DNA of 64,000 bases from Trichaptum fuscoviolaceum (GCA_910574455.1 CAJSYZ010000012.1:2411317-2475316), one strand, 5' to 3'. Counted from the stretch's first letter, positions 32,263 to 44,739 are shown. The notes: a model not told the origin generated them from the sequence alone. Program-made: numbers and translations.

Positions 32263-34163
32263 ATGGACGAGCCTGCGGAACCTACAACTAGATCCCTTCA
32301 TACCGACTCTCATTCAAGTTCGCCTTCATCGCGACGTCAAGACCAACATGGTGCTATCAATGAGCTAAAGCGCTTTGCATGGATACCTCTTATCTCGATG
32401 TTACTCATGCACATCGTTAAGCCAATGTGCTATGATCTGGTGTTACCTTTCATAAGTGAGACTTTATCCTCTTCTTAAGAGGAGAATCCATATCTCACAG
32501 TACACAGATCAAATGGTACTAGAGAATGGTATCGTCTCAGACGCAAAGGAAGTTGGTCCGTACGCCGGCTTCATCGAGTCCACTTTCGCTGCAATGAATC
32601 TTATCACAGGTACGTATTCTCCGTCTGCTATTATACGATCTATAAACCTTCTATGCAGTCATGCTATGGTCCTTCCTCTCAGATCGCTTGGGCCGTAAAC
32701 CCATAGTGATTGGCGGCATCTTCGGATTAGCGGTGTGCATCGCGTCCTTCGGCATGAGCAAGCCATATTGGCTTATGGTGTCAATCATGGCTGTTGGCGG
32801 TATCTTCTCGGGAACTCGGACGTACGTACTTACTAATTTGGGCTCTGCGTATCTGACATTCATATAGGACAATGAGGGTCATGTTGACGGAGCTCTATCC
32901 TGTCAAATCTCACCGCATCACTGCCTTTTCCGCTTGTCAGGTCTGTGTGCAATGCCTAATATCAAAGCTCGTCTCTCATCTTCTCCAGATATCGTTCCGC
33001 GCTGGGCAAATGATGGGAGATAGTATCGGTGGTCTCTTAGTTCATCCTGCAGAACGAAGCCGCATGTTTGATACACCGTTTTGGAAGTATTACCCATTTG
33101 CTCTTCCGTGCTTTGTTTCAGGTGTACTCTCTGTTCTTACCGGGATCCTCGGGATATTTACTCTCCATGAGGTGAGACATCGTGTTTCTACAATCATTGC
33201 GTTTCAAACCTCCTGCAGACCTCTCCTTATCGGGAGGAAAAAGGAACGTCGGGGACTCCCAGTGAAGAGGCTCCATTGTTGGCACCGACGACCGTTGAGC
33301 CCAGCCCTGAAAGATCTCAAGTTCTTACGAAACATGTTCGACTGGTAATCCAGAGCTTCACGCTCATGGTCTTTACGTCTGAGGCTATATTTTCCTTGTT
33401 TGTCTTACGCTTCTCAAGCAAAAATCAACATCCTAACATGTATTACAGATATCCTTTATTCGCGTATACTCCTGTTGACTCAGGCGGGCTTGGTCTTCCA
33501 CCTGCGCATATTGGGGCGCACATGGCGCTGCGCTCGGGCCTCAGTGTCGTGTCAATGTGTCTCGCAGCACCAATTCAACACGCGCTCGGCCCTTTACGTA
33601 CCTACCAGCTCGGTATGTTTGCTTGGCCAGCTGCTGTGGCTGTTCTTCCGGCAATGAACGCGATCGCTCGTGAGAACGGAGAGACTGTAGTAGGATCGGT
33701 ATCCTTCCGATTCGCGTTGGGTGTCTTGATGTTCGCATGGAGTGTCGCAGGATTAACATGGCGTAAATGCTTAATTCTTCTTTCACGCGTAATTGCTGAC
33801 TCGCCTAACTTTGCCCAGCGAGCTCTCAGATACTTATCTCTGACTCACCGGCTCATCGATCACACTTAGCGATGGTGACAGTAAGAATATTCATCCACTT
33901 TCTTCGCCGTCTGCTTACACGCCGTGTAGGGCATCTCACAGCTCTTTCAATGGATGTCTATGTCTCTTGCTCCTGCATTTGCCACGACACTTTTTGCGTT
34001 TTCGATTAAGACATCGTTGCCTATTTTCGGCAGAAATGTGGTGTACGCAGGACTTATTGCTCTCAGCTGTACGGCTGCAGTGCACAGTCTGTCACTATCG
34101 GAAAAGGACCAACAGAACCCTCCGAATCCGCCTGTGCGTACTTCCCTTATAGAAGAAGAGTAA
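32263..34163 (+). CDS. MFS transporter copy 2 (DHA1, ZIFL-like)
   Basis: An intact proton-coupled transporter of the plasma or vacuolar membrane; substrate unknown. ATG 32263 opens a cytosolic tail (MDEPAEPTTRSLHTDSH), then TM1 (WIPLISMLLMHIVKPMCYDL). Exon 2 reads NQMVLENGIVSDAKEVGPYA; motif A is SDRLGRKPIVIGG in the loop between TM2 and TM3. Later blocks are MRVMLTELYPVKSHR, FRAGQMMGDSIGGLLVHPAE, FWKYYPFALPCFVSGVLSVL, a hydrophilic central loop, GGLGLPPAHIGAHMALRSGL, SSQILISDSPAHRSHLAMV and a final pair of helices ending in the acidic tail SLIEEE. About 12 membrane segments and nine introns. It is co-directional with the mutarotase gene that starts 596 bp downstream. Confidence 0.92.
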
Positions 34164-34758
34164 GAGAAGATTGGAAAAGCGATCAAAATTTCCTTTTGGC
34201 GATGTACTGTAGGTGTTTTTTTTACGCTGCATTGTTCAATTTCAAACTGCTAAGTACCTTGGCATAAGTACTCTCAATAAGGAGATGATTAGAAGTTCTT
34301 CAGGATGCTTTAGCCCGAAATTTTAGAAGTAATTTATTCTTGTGAGTCGATCCGGTATTTGTATTGGAATGAATACCGATCTTGTGGTGCAGCGGCTTCG
34401 ATTCTATATTTATCGACCTTCTGCCCGCTTACCATGCACGAAAGAGTTGCACTTTCCATCACGTGTGCTATTGACGTCTAGTGTCCCTACAGCGCTCCAA
34501 TAGCTGCTGCTACTTTGCTGCGACCCTAGTTCAATACGATCAAGTGACCATTCGCCTACTGGACCGGCCGCACCGACGGGGTTGTTTTCCTGCTTTCTTG
34601 CATTTCTTTCTCATACGAAGTGGAAATGTTTGAACAAAATGACGGTCAAAGAAGCACACCATAAATTCCGCCCGTGATCGCTGGAAGTGCTGGCGGTGCT
34701 TAAGAAGAGCGGTAAGAGACTTCTGCTCGCCCAGAGCACCTCTCCGGCGAAGAACAAA
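34164..34758. other. No gene recognised
   Basis: Intergenic between the MFS and mutarotase copy 2. It contains T-rich and A-rich patches compatible with a terminator and promoter; no motif stands out. Confidence 0.5.
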
Positions 34759-36479
34759 ATGCTTCTGCTTCAACTAGCTCCTTTGATAGTCCTCTTCTTA
34801 CCATTCGGACTCGCTATCCCCAATCCTCCGGGATGGGTGGGTGATAAACCTTAACATTCTGCTGCCTAGTTACTGATCATTATAATCAACAGCCGTTCGA
34901 CATCACGACGCTTACCCCTCCCGACAAGTCAATAACTGTGAAGTTCATTTCTGTCGGAGCATCGATGACTGAACTGTGGGTGAAGGATAAGTTTGGAAAC
35001 CTCAGGGATATCGTTCTAGGATACGACGACAACGTATGTGGTTAGATTAAGATTTTGTTTCATGTAATGAGTTAATCATTTCGAGCAGACCAAGCTCTTA
35101 ACGGATCCCGCTCATCCTTATTTCGGCCCCGTTGTTGGCCGGTAAGTCGTTTCCTTCATTTTCAAGACCTGTCATCTTACAAATTCTATAAAGCTACGCC
35201 AATCGGATCAAGAATGGTACGTACAATGAAAGAATCTACGATGCACATAATGAGAAACTGAAACCATGATCTTTTGATCAGGTACTTTCTCTATCCCTCC
35301 AACGCGCGACACACCTGCCAATGGACCAAGTGTGTTTCATATTCCTCTGAACGAAAACGGTACGGCCTACATTCGCCACTTGTCTTGCCGGCTGTTGACG
35401 TTTCTGATGACTGATGTAGGATTGGATACATTACACGGAGGGACTGTTGGATGGGACAGACGTAACTGGACCATATCTGCAAGAACTTCGTCAAGCGTCA
35501 CCTTTAAACACATCGACCATGCAGATGAAGGCTTCCCCGGTACTGCGACTGCATTTGTGTGTTCTGATTTAACAGTCATTTGTATCTCGATTTGAGTGAC
35601 TAATTTACTTCAATGGTAAGGTAACATACACCGTCTCTAATGGCGCAACACTTCATACAACCATGCACGCGACGGCCACCGAGCTGACACCACTCATGCT
35701 GGCGCAACATCTTTACTGGTAAGCAGATTGCGTCCGTTGAGATCCGTGCTCACATCAGATCAGGAACCTTGACGCCTTCCAAGGGAGCGATACCATCCTC
35801 GACCACGTACTGCAGCTGGACTCCCTCCAAGTCGTAGCGACGGATCCTACCCTTATTCCCACTGGCGATTTTATCGATACTCCCGGAACGCCGTATGACT
35901 TCAGGGTTCCGCATACTATTGGATCGAGGATAAATGATACGGTCGGCTTCTGTGGTGCCGGTAAGATTTACTATTAAGGATTATGCTCAATAGCGTCTGA
36001 ACTTAGTCGTATCATCTAGGGTGCACCGGTTACGACACCTGTTGGATATTTGACAAAAAGACCAACCCAAACTCGTCTAAAATTGCTCTATGGAGCACCC
36101 TGTCCGGGATTCGGTATGTAGTCCATCTTGACAAGAGATATCTAATTGTGTCTTATTCTTTTACTTTACGTAGCCTTGACATCTCAACAGATCAGCCCGC
36201 TTTTCAGGTGTATTCAGGAAATGGACTGAACATCCCTAGGAAGGTGATCCACGGAGGACCATCGAAGAACTATACGAAATGGTCGGCTGTGGTCATTGAG
36301 CAGGAAAGCTTTATTGATGCCATAAACAATCCGCAATGGGGCGTAAATCAGATCTGTGAGTTAGCCTTCCTTTGTCCAAGTTCTTAGGTATTCCAGTCTG
36401 ATAATTGTCGCGTAACTCAAGTTGGACCCGGAAGAGAGTATGAGTGGAGCTCTACGTATAAATTCTCTGTTCAGAAGTA
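34759..36479 (+). CDS. Aldose 1-epimerase (galactose mutarotase), copy 2, secreted
   Basis: The start MLLLQLAPLIVLFLPFGLA followed by IPNPPGW is a clear signal peptide, so this mutarotase is probably secreted. Exons then read FDITTLTPPDKSITVKFISV, ELWVKDKFGNLRDIVLGYDD, DPAHPYFGPVVGRYANRIKN, LDTLHGGTVGWDRRNWT and VTFKHIDHADEGFPG. They continue with LMLAQHLYWNLDAFQGSDTI, TGYDTCWIF, LDISTDQPAFQVYSGNGLNI and VIEQESFIDAINNPQWGV. The catalytic histidines of LHGG and QHLYW and the glutamate of VIEQ are kept. In the GYDHC block the aspartate is kept but the following histidine is threonine, the reverse of copy 1. Nine or ten short introns; stop TAG at 36477-36479. Role inferred: anomer conversion of sugars outside the cell, next to a transporter. 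Confidence 0.93.
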
Positions 36480-36509
36480 GAGTACGACTCGATGTATTTC
36501 AAGGAAACA

Positions 36510-38335
36510 CTACTCCGGAAGGTCACCGATGAATGCGAAGGGATCCAGCGCTTCCAAATTGTGAACCTTTCCGTTGAACTTTACACAGAGCTCTCCAAAA
36601 TCCCATGTCTCTCTTTCTTCGTATTGAGTCCATACTATTTCTTTATCCATTCCATGCTTTGGGTCCAGGAGAATTTTCAGACACGTCATATAGTCATCTC
36701 TACCAGGATGATAAAATGAATCCAAAGTTTGAAACGCGGATGCGAAGTCAATGAGGACGCAGTGTGTGATCGTTGGTTCGGTTATGCAGAGAATCTGACC
36801 TCCATGCCAGTCAAGTTGTGATACATCAGAGTATTGGAGCACGCGCACTGCGTTTCGGATGCTTTTAACCTAGATAGGCATTGTCAAACGAGTTGACAGC
36901 CACAAGAAAGACGCTTACAAGTTGGATCTGATTCTCCCTCGGGAGCGCAATTGCTCCACCTGCGGAAAGCGATTTTCCTGGTATATATTCTATCACTATT
37001 CCGAATAGTTCATGACCATCAGGTAGGGTGAACTTGAAAGACGCTTGTTAGAAAATGTTTGCGAAGTGAGACAAGATAATCACCTTGTGCGCCCCGTAGA
37101 AGTGAGGAATCACAGAACCTTGAGCAAGTTTCATCTTTTCGTATGCCGACATCTCGCGCCGGATGTTGTCTTCGGCAGTTGTGAACGATAGGAACCACCA
37201 CGCTACACTAGGCGGAGACTCCATTGGCTCATCCATTGGATAGAAACGATCGTCGAAGAGCTTAACGACCAGCTCGTGAGGAATGTCCATGGGATGGCCA
37301 TCTATTTCCGTTATTCGACACTTGTAAGTACTGCAGATTTTAAACTCCGGAGCCTCTTTGGTAGAAGTATGAGTTAAATCCTCCAATAGTACGATTCGGA
37401 ACGAATTGGACGCGTTTAGCACCTTGGTAACCTCCGGGCGAAGAGCAGGACGTTTTCTGGACTTGATGTAGCTCATGGTATCCTCAGAAAGGTCTTCCGC
37501 CGGGTACACGGGGTTGTAGGCACAGTGCATCCTTTGGAAGCCGTTTGTCTCACCTACAATGGAGACCCCGGAGGGCACATGCTTGAGTTTGACGGTTTCC
37601 TTGATATAAGATCTCCATCTGAAGAACTGAAGAGCCCGGTCCTTGTTGGTGGTTAAAGAGTAGTAGTCGAAGTCGGAGTTTCTGTGCGAGGTACGAAAGA
37701 CGGCGTCGTCCGGAATGAGAGGTAAAGACAGGTTGTTTGGTGCACCCGAGGGTAGGACCTCTTTCAGATGGTCCGGGTCACAAGGGATTCGCAGATACAT
37801 GTACTCGGGGAGCGAGTCATATAGGTACGCAGCGACGCAGACGCGAAGAACATCTAGTCTCTGGTTGATTTGTCTTGATTCATACTTCAAAACATCATTG
37901 TTCTCGTCTTGTGGGTGGATGACGAACAAAGATTGAAGGTCGGTGAGTAATATTTTCGCTTTCGGGTTGATCTTCCATCCTTCATCTAGAAGATCTGACA
38001 CAAAGTCCGGAGGTGTACTACTATCACTTATTTGACATAAGTACTCCTTCAAAGTAAAATTGCAGTTCATGTATGTCAATATGACCGGTATCTTTTAGGG
38101 GTGTATAGCATCTTACAGAGATAATTAGTACCGGAGGATTCAATGATGGGTCGTCGAACCGGCAGAAGTCAACAGAGAAGAATTCGAAGAGAGGGGTACC
38201 TATCAAAGTATTGAGTTGCATTGAAATGTCTGAAGCTAGTTACTTACTACTATGGCGCGACCTGTGGACCTTAACTTCCATATCATTGGGGATAAATTCA
38301 CATCGAAGTTGGTTGAATAGTCCTGCGATCGGCAT
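36510..38335 (-). CDS. Kinase-like orphan protein
   Basis: From ATG 38335 (MPIAGLFNQLRCEFIPND) the gene has five or six exons. The N-terminal 330 residues match only the general layout of Agaricomycete kinase-like orphans (Fungal kinase/APH-like): a long variable region, then HELVVKLFDD (likely beta-strand lysine region), NIRREMSAYEKMKLAQGSVI, HFYGAH, and FGIVIEYIPGKSL as the hinge. The catalytic-loop position reads LDWHGGQIL rather than HxDxxxxN, and the metal-binding position reads LIDFASAF rather than DFG. If a kinase, it is divergent and possibly inactive; otherwise it may be a phosphotransferase relative. The stop lies at 36510, only 30 bp from the convergent mutarotase gene end, so the two 3' ends nearly touch. 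Confidence 0.65.
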
Positions 38336-39374
38336 GAGTAGAAGCTCCTTGATAATCGTCTTGTAGCTTTTTATTAACAAGATCAGAAAAAGGGGAATCC
38401 ATCAGACTGTTAAACGAACGTACTCTGAGTGTTCGAAAAGATCTTCTTTTGGCCAAGTTATCTGCCGTTTGTGCACCATCCTGATATGCTCGGAGAACTT
38501 GCGCAAGACAGCCCTGAAGGTTGCTCCGTCCTTCTTACGCCTCATGGATGTGCCTTTTCTTCTGTTATTTTCAAGTGACTGAGTATTCGGAACTGATGGG
38601 TTAGCGACGGGAAGTTGCGTATGAGCTGGAATCAGGAAAAGTTTGTCTGGGTAGCCTTTCATTCGCGTCGCGTCAGTCAAACTTGATGAATGACGCTTAT
38701 GACAAATCGAGCGTGTTATACTCAACGACGGTACATAGTGAGTGCCGGGTCGCATCCGTCGAGGAATCAGACTCAGACGGTGCATGGTGGAAAAGAGCAT
38801 CGGATATGAACAGCATGGTTGAGCCTGAGGATGATCGACAAAAAAACGCCACATACTACTAGTACGTAACTAAGGGCCTGTACGAAATCTCCGGCCCGGG
38901 AACACCGGAAATAATTACTTATTTAGGGAAGCTGGTGGGCAGTTGTCAAGGCCAAGGCGGCCTACTGAATTGAAAAACCTTAATCCCTATTACTTAGTAC
39001 CCGTTATCGCCGGTTCGACTTGGAGGTTTACCTACTAAATATGTATTAGTACTATTCCCAAATCAGGATGTTTGACTCACGTAAGTTAGAATTCTCGGAG
39101 TCAAATTTTGCTTCCGACTCGGAGACAAACCATGCAAAACCCCTGACAAGTTACAACCTATAAAATTACACGACCACGGACTTAAAGCTATTCAAGATAC
39201 AACTTATTCGAAGGCTTGGACGCTGGACGGTACACTCGGCCCTGCGTCGAGAGCCATAGTGTAAAGGGAGTTCTCCTTTTTTTTTGTCGTTACAAAATAT
39301 TGAACATGTTCTCTCCAGGTTCGCGTACACTTTATTCTACGCAGAAAGCTAATCTCTACTTGATAATAAACCTA
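38336..39374. other. No confident gene; possible small protein and repeats
   Basis: A 150-codon open frame on the minus strand (38854-38402, basic, with RRKKDGATFRAVLRKF) has no recognised family and may be chance. Around 38870-39130 there is GC-rich CGGCCCGGG sequence and TCGGAGTC-type microrepeats. Confidence 0.35.
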
Positions 39375-40324
39375 TCAGGTCTTTCTAGCATAGACCAACG
39401 ACACCGATATCAAGACGTGCTGCACAGCCCACTCTCTCTCAACGTCTGCGATGAGCTCCATAATCTCATCCTCCGACGAAACAAGCCCCTCCGTCAGAAA
39501 AACCGGAATCATCCTCCTGAATGCCCCAAGAATTGTAACCTCCCCCAGTGTACCCATTTCGCCTTCAGATATACCAGCTGGTACACGTTTGTCCAGAGTG
39601 ACGATGTCAACAAATCCAGCATTGCCTAGCATGCGACCGAGCTGCTTTGCACAGTCCGGAAGTAAACCTCGCTTATGCAGTACATCGTCAAAGAGTTTGG
39701 CTGCCCGAGAAAATGCTGGGCCAGCATTGATGACATCTGTCATGTGTAGCTCTATTAACTGCACGTGTCCATCAGGCTTCAGGACTCTGTAAATCTCAGA
39801 GATTGCCTCGGGCCATTCGTCTACCAAGAGAGCCGCTACGAGGTATCGCTGGTGTACGAAATCGAATTGTCCGGACCAGTCTTTCATGAGATTCGTCGTG
39901 GATGCGATGTAGAACTGGATGTTCGAGGGAGGTGAGGTCGGGAAATTATCCGCGGAGACGTCAGCCCCAAATAGCTCGACACTACTGGATACTTCTTTCG
40001 ATAGATCCATCAACCATATACCTTGCGGATATTTTAAGTGACCTGACCTGAGTGGTGTTACGTGACTCACCAGTCCCAGAGCCCGTATCGAGAACCCGAC
40101 TTCCTGCTTTCAATACAACATCCTTACTGTAAACGAGCCTCCCTTCGTAAACGGTAGCGAGAGCCAGCTTGTGCTGATCATTGAGCCTAATTGGACACAT
40201 TCAGACTTGTTATGGGCAGGAGCAACTATCATGATGGACCTTCATACCTCCTCAGTTCTCCTTCATCTCTGGGAAGAACATATTTCATACCAGCTTGATA
40301 CGGTTGCTCTGAACGGCGAAGCAT
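39375..40324 (-). CDS. SAM-dependent methyltransferase (LaeA/UbiE-like)
   Basis: Three exons: 40324-40248, 40186-40071 and 40021-39375, both introns GT-AG. The product starts MLRRSEQPYQAGMKYVLPRD; YVLPRDEGELRRLNDQHKLA is the usual N-terminal helix of fungal LaeA-like enzymes. Motif I, VLDTGSGTGIWLMDL, spans the second intron. Motif II is ELFGADVSADNFP; motif III FDFVHQRYLVAAL; then AISEIYRVLKPDGHVQLIE as the post-III strand-helix. No substrate can be assigned from sequence; relatives methylate small molecules or act on secondary-metabolism regulation. About 279 residues, close to the family's usual length. No biosynthetic backbone gene is nearby. Confidence 0.87.
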
Positions 40325-41149
40325 TGTGGTCGTATGGTGAACAGAGTATTGATGGGAGCAGAATTTGATGACGATTCTGCCAGGTATTTAGCGGAATCCA
40401 ATTCAAGTTGCCGGGTGGTCCTGGAAGTAGCCTTGTGATCATGTAGTCTATACCTACTACTCCCTCTTTGTCGATCCTTCACATTATCGTAGTTGTAGAT
40501 GGTCTAATAGCAATGCTTTCGCAGAGGAAGCTGTAATGAGAAAGTGCGGACCGGCGTGGTCTCAGGACGAAGCCACTCCACAACGACGCTCACATGCGTA
40601 AACACCCCAGGGTGACATGGGGCTGCCTAGTGAGTGACGAGGACGCACCTAACTCCAAGAACGCGCACCCACTGACGAGGAGCAGCCAGGGCAAGCCCCA
40701 AAAGGAGCGCCGACAAAGCCTGCCTTCCAGATAATGCATATCACGATGGCGGCAATAAAACGTATCTGAGCACCCCAGAACACCTGGATCAAGAGGGAAT
40801 AGCTCTTGGAAGAAAAATTTAAGGTTGTTTGCAAAAATAATAAGATTCGTTGGAGGAATCATTTTCTGACGATGTTCCAAATGGACTTCGTTAAAATCCC
40901 GCGACGCGCGGGACCCAGCCGATTTCCCCCTTTGTGTGGCCAGATTGTTCTTGCGCTCCCGCACGCTACCATAGGTTCTCATGGGAGAAGCCGTCCTAGA
41001 GATCGCTGAAGCGTTCCTTATCCCAGAGCGAATTGAGCTGCGGAGGGGGCAATAAGTTAAGGCCATCGCCCCCAGGTCCCAGCGACGACAAGTTCCAATT
41101 GAGATCAGTCCCTGGATCCAAAGGAAGAAAGGGTGAGTATGCTGCGAAA
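40325..41149. other. No gene recognised
   Basis: Minus-strand frames here are overlapping and without family signatures. One short hydrophobic stretch (IRFIAAIVICIIWKAGFVGA, around 40690-40760) could be a membrane segment of a decayed gene. Confidence 0.4.
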
Positions 41150-42520
41150 ATTCCCGCGACCCCGTAGGGTTCGCTTGGGTACCTTAGGAAAACGCAACTG
41201 TCCGGATTCTCTGCCAAAACTCATCCGGTCTCGTGACCTGCACTTTCGGTACCGAAACCCCCTTTCAAAGTAAGTTGTTCTCACGCGTTTTTGCACCCAG
41301 CGTAGTAAGTCCTTGACGATCCACCCTTCGCAGGTCAATGGCGTGCTGCCCTGCAGTACCTTTGCAATGAGCAACAGCAGCCCAAGCATCTCCGTGTCTA
41401 CAACCCGCAGCGGTGCAAAACCACCGTAGTCTGGGAGGACATCGAGCACTGGCAACAAGCGGACCAAGACTGTGTCAGTTGAGTGAGCATTGTAGCTGCC
41501 GGAAACACGGGGCGAACTGCTCAAGCACAGCTGGTCCTGCTGCACGACCAAGCTCAAATTGTGGCACATGGGTACGTGGCCCGGGCTTTGAGTGGGCACG
41601 CCGTGTCCTCCCTGGCAGTATTGCAGGTCGCTTAACTGGAAGTCGGCGCGAGGAACGAAGGTCATTGGCGGCGGGACTGGGAATGATGGTGTCCGAGTCT
41701 TTGCGAATGTCACTGCGAAACTGAGCCTCTCCAAGGCCATAGTGGAAGGTGAGCCTAATTTGCTGCATATTTCTTCTTTACTTTGTAGTCTAACGGGTCT
41801 GTTTCAGCTACTTTTGCATCCCATATTCAATAGAAGACGGTGTCAAAGTTATACTGGAGGAGACAGAGAAGGATGCACCACCATTGTACGCCGCCGATCA
41901 GGCGGATGTTGTCCCGCCGGACTGCGAGACAACAGACTGGGAGACGACAGCCCATGCGCCTTCGTCCTTATCGCCGGGAATGATGCTTCAAGGCAAGCGC
42001 CCGATTGATGGTCTCGCAACGGGCACGCTCTTCTCATTTGCTTGGAACATGCTCATTTCTATTTGCATGCAATTCGTGGGCTTTCCGCTTACCTACCTCC
42101 TGCATACTACACATGCGGTGAAGCTTTGTGCTTGTGCTGGTCTTTGCTTGCCGCTGCTGCAATATGGGTTTGCGTTGAGGACGGACAAGGATGACAAAGG
42201 CATAGGCATGAATGCCAGTGGTGAAGAGAGCATGTGGGGCGGCTGGGGAAATCCTGAGGACACTCAGGCTGTACCTTTACCGGCGCCGATGTTCGATACA
42301 GCTGCGGCTGCTGAAAGTTGGGCAGCTACTCACAATGTCACTGTTCCTGTGGCAGATGCTTCTGCGGCAGCAAGAGTATGGTGTATAATACATACATACT
42401 TCTGTACTGTATGTGTACTTAAAAATATAATATTTTCTTCCTCTCACTCTCACTCTAACCGCATTCCCGGGTAGCGGGCTTTGCTGTGAGTTAGCTCACA
42501 GCCTTTAACTGCTTGTCTTG
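41150..42520. repeat. Segmental duplication, copy A
   Basis: It shares long similar blocks with 44250-45590: GGAAAACGCAACTGT near the start, GTGAGCATTGTAGCTGCCGG in the middle, GATGGTCTCGCAACGGGCAC in the coding part and GCTTTGCTGTGAGTTAGCTC at the end. Both copies carry a Bsd2/NDFIP-like gene body. Copy A is interrupted by fewer breaks. Confidence 0.8.
41592..42474 (+). pseudogene. Bsd2/NDFIP-like adaptor, copy A (decaying)
   Basis: The family consists of membrane adaptors that bring transporters to the Rsp5/NEDD4 ubiquitin ligase through PPxY motifs. Visible parts: IGGGTGNDGVRVFANVTAKL in the first exon (a one-codon disturbance after GNDGV), an intron of about 60 bp, VILEETEKDAPPLYAADQAD with an intact first PPxY (PPLY), and VVPPDCETT where the second PPxY has lost its tyrosine. 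Next come DGLATGTLFSFAWNMLISIC, FVGFPLTYLLHTTHAVKL and LCLPLLQYGFALRTDKD as membrane segments, then a C-terminal GGWGNPED region and an AAAESWAATHNVTVPVADAS tail. The start codon and N-terminus are not clear and conserved Gly-Ser-Arg residues after HTTHA are changed, so it is probably a pseudogene. Confidence 0.7.
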
Positions 42521-44249
42521 AGGTGTTTATCGTGTCAACATATTCCCGCGACCTGTAGAGGTCGCTTGGGTACCTTACATCACGGAATCGCGCCTGAGAT
42601 TATGAATTTATTACGACCTCATAATAGAGTACCATACCTTATTAAGCATTGCCATTCCTAAAATGTGTTCTGGCCAGAATGTAATAGTTATTGACTTATT
42701 ATCCTTACATAGTAATGAAATAATAGTTATTAATATAGTCTACAATTAAGTTAGAATATGTTGTTAAGGATTACATATATCCCACATGCAGATGTCAAAA
42801 TAGCAATAATGCTGTCACACTAAGTACCAGTTTGGAATAGTAAGTCGGACATAATTAAACAAATATGGCAGGAACTCTTCAACTTACCGTGAGATCATAA
42901 TGAAAGCACAATTTTTTGATAATAACTACCGGCTCGGGAGCTACAGAGTAACCGGTAGCTCGTCATAGCCCCACCGTGACGTCCCCGTGTGTTGTCGGAG
43001 ACTGAATGTCCAAAAGTGGTTGTCTGGAGAAATTTTCTTTAAGTCCCCATTTTCGTCACTTAGCCCCCCCTCCACTGGCACGCTACGGCGCAAACACTTC
43101 GCGTGTTCGTCGTCTGAACTCTGTCGTGTACATATTCGACACCGTTTTCAACAACAGCCAAGTTGCCTCCCGACAATGGATGACTTCTTTTCAGCCACGT
43201 CCTTACTCCGCCGTCGACGTCCACGACGATGACAACGTCAACCAGTTTCAAGTTGCCAAAGCCATTGCTGGAAGATTCAACTCCACCGACCGTCCCCTCT
43301 TCACCACAAGACTTACCCTTGCCCCTTCAACAACGACGGCCGGTGTGGCGATAGAGAAACCCCACAGCGTCTCTGCTCCCTCGCCGTCGACGCTGCTGAA
43401 TGTCTGTCGGAGCTGATAGCAAAGGGCCATCCCAGCCAACCTTGTTACTGGCAACACCTCTCTCGCGCTTGACTTCGAGCTCAATGTACTCTAGTCTACT
43501 GGCGCCTACGCTCGATCTCACTGTTGTTTTGGCTGTGACATTGCATCAAGTCCTCGCAACACCAAACATACTCTTGGGTTCATTGCTAGCCTCTTCTTCT
43601 GCAGAAAAAACAGCTTATGGTGCTATCTATCTTGCTCCAACTTGTCACCTTTATCATTGCTTGTCTTACTTGTTTCTTGCTTTCTGGCTATCTTACGAGG
43701 AAGATGACAGTGCTGTATGATCTACCGAAGTCGGGTGCCTGCAACAGCTTTGAGTCGTCATGTCTCTCTGGGACGACTACGCAACCCAGCTTGACTACCC
43801 GATGACACCCGGTGTTGCCCGAGGTAAGCCTGTATTAGAATAGCATTTGTGTATATAGAAATGCAAAATATAATATACCGCCTTTTATCCTAATTTGATT
43901 TAAAAAGTAAACAGGATTTAGTGAGTTCCCGGGGGCCTGGTTGCAATCACGAAGATAGTACATATTTGGACGAAGATTGCAAGGTTACTACAAGCTTGCC
44001 ATAATAACTTGATAATAGCTTGTAATAACATTATTTATTACAATAAGTCTACAATAGTCTGACTATATTGTAATTCTGCGAGAGATTACAATTTATTAAG
44101 TCGGTATTATCCGGAGGCCCTAATTTTTAATCATGTAGCAGTCGAATTTGCATAATAGCAATGCATTATTATCATCAATTATGCAGACTTGCGGCCTATG
44201 GTATCCTCAAGGCCAGCTTAGGGCAGGGACATTGCCAACTCCGACCCAT
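42521..44249. other. AT-rich spacer and weak open frames
   Basis: 42540-42990 is AT-rich with TAATAGTTATTAATATAG-like sequence and no gene. A plus-strand open frame at 43006-43416 (containing NSVVYIFDTVFNNSQVASRQ) and frames up to 43805 have no recognised family. 43810-44130 is again AT-rich, with AATAACTTGATAATAGCTTG repeats. Confidence 0.4.
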
Positions 44250-44494
44250 TTTCGTGATGTAGGAAAACGCAACTGTGTCGATTCTCTGCGAAAACTGATC
44301 CGATCACGTGAATTGCCTTTATGGGTAATTAACCCTTTGTGGAAGGAGATACAGTCATGTGATAGCTACCTTTCATAGCATGTTGTTTCCACGCGTTTTT
44401 GACTCCACCGCCCGCCATCCGAGTCAGCAACAACAGCCCCAGTGTCTCCATATCTACACCCTGCGGCGGTGCAAAGCCGACTTTGTCTGTGAGG

Positions 44495-44595
44495 GCATCC
44501 AACACTGGCGACGAGCGGACACCAAGCGGGACATCCAACACTGGCGACAAGCGGAGAGAGGACATCCAACACGGGCGACGAGCGGACACCAAGCG
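44495..44595 (+). repeat. Tandem repeat of about 35 bp, three copies
   Basis: Three imperfect copies of CATCCAACACTGGCGACGAG followed by CGGACACCAAGCG. Copy A of the duplication has only one related unit (GCACTGGCAACAAGCGGACC), so the expansion happened after duplication. Confidence 0.8.
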
Positions 44596-44739
44596 CAACT
44601 GTATCAGATGCAGTGAGCATTGTAGCTGCCGGAAACATGGGGCGAACTACTCAAGCACAACTGGTCCTGTTGCATGTCCAAGGTCGAATCGTGGCACATG
44701 GGTACGTGGCCCGGGCTTTGAGTGTGCACGCCGCGTCCT

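Noticed and set aside
43006..43416. 136-codon open frame as a gene
   Set aside because: No recognisable motif, competing frames overlap it, and it lies between duplicated pseudogenes.
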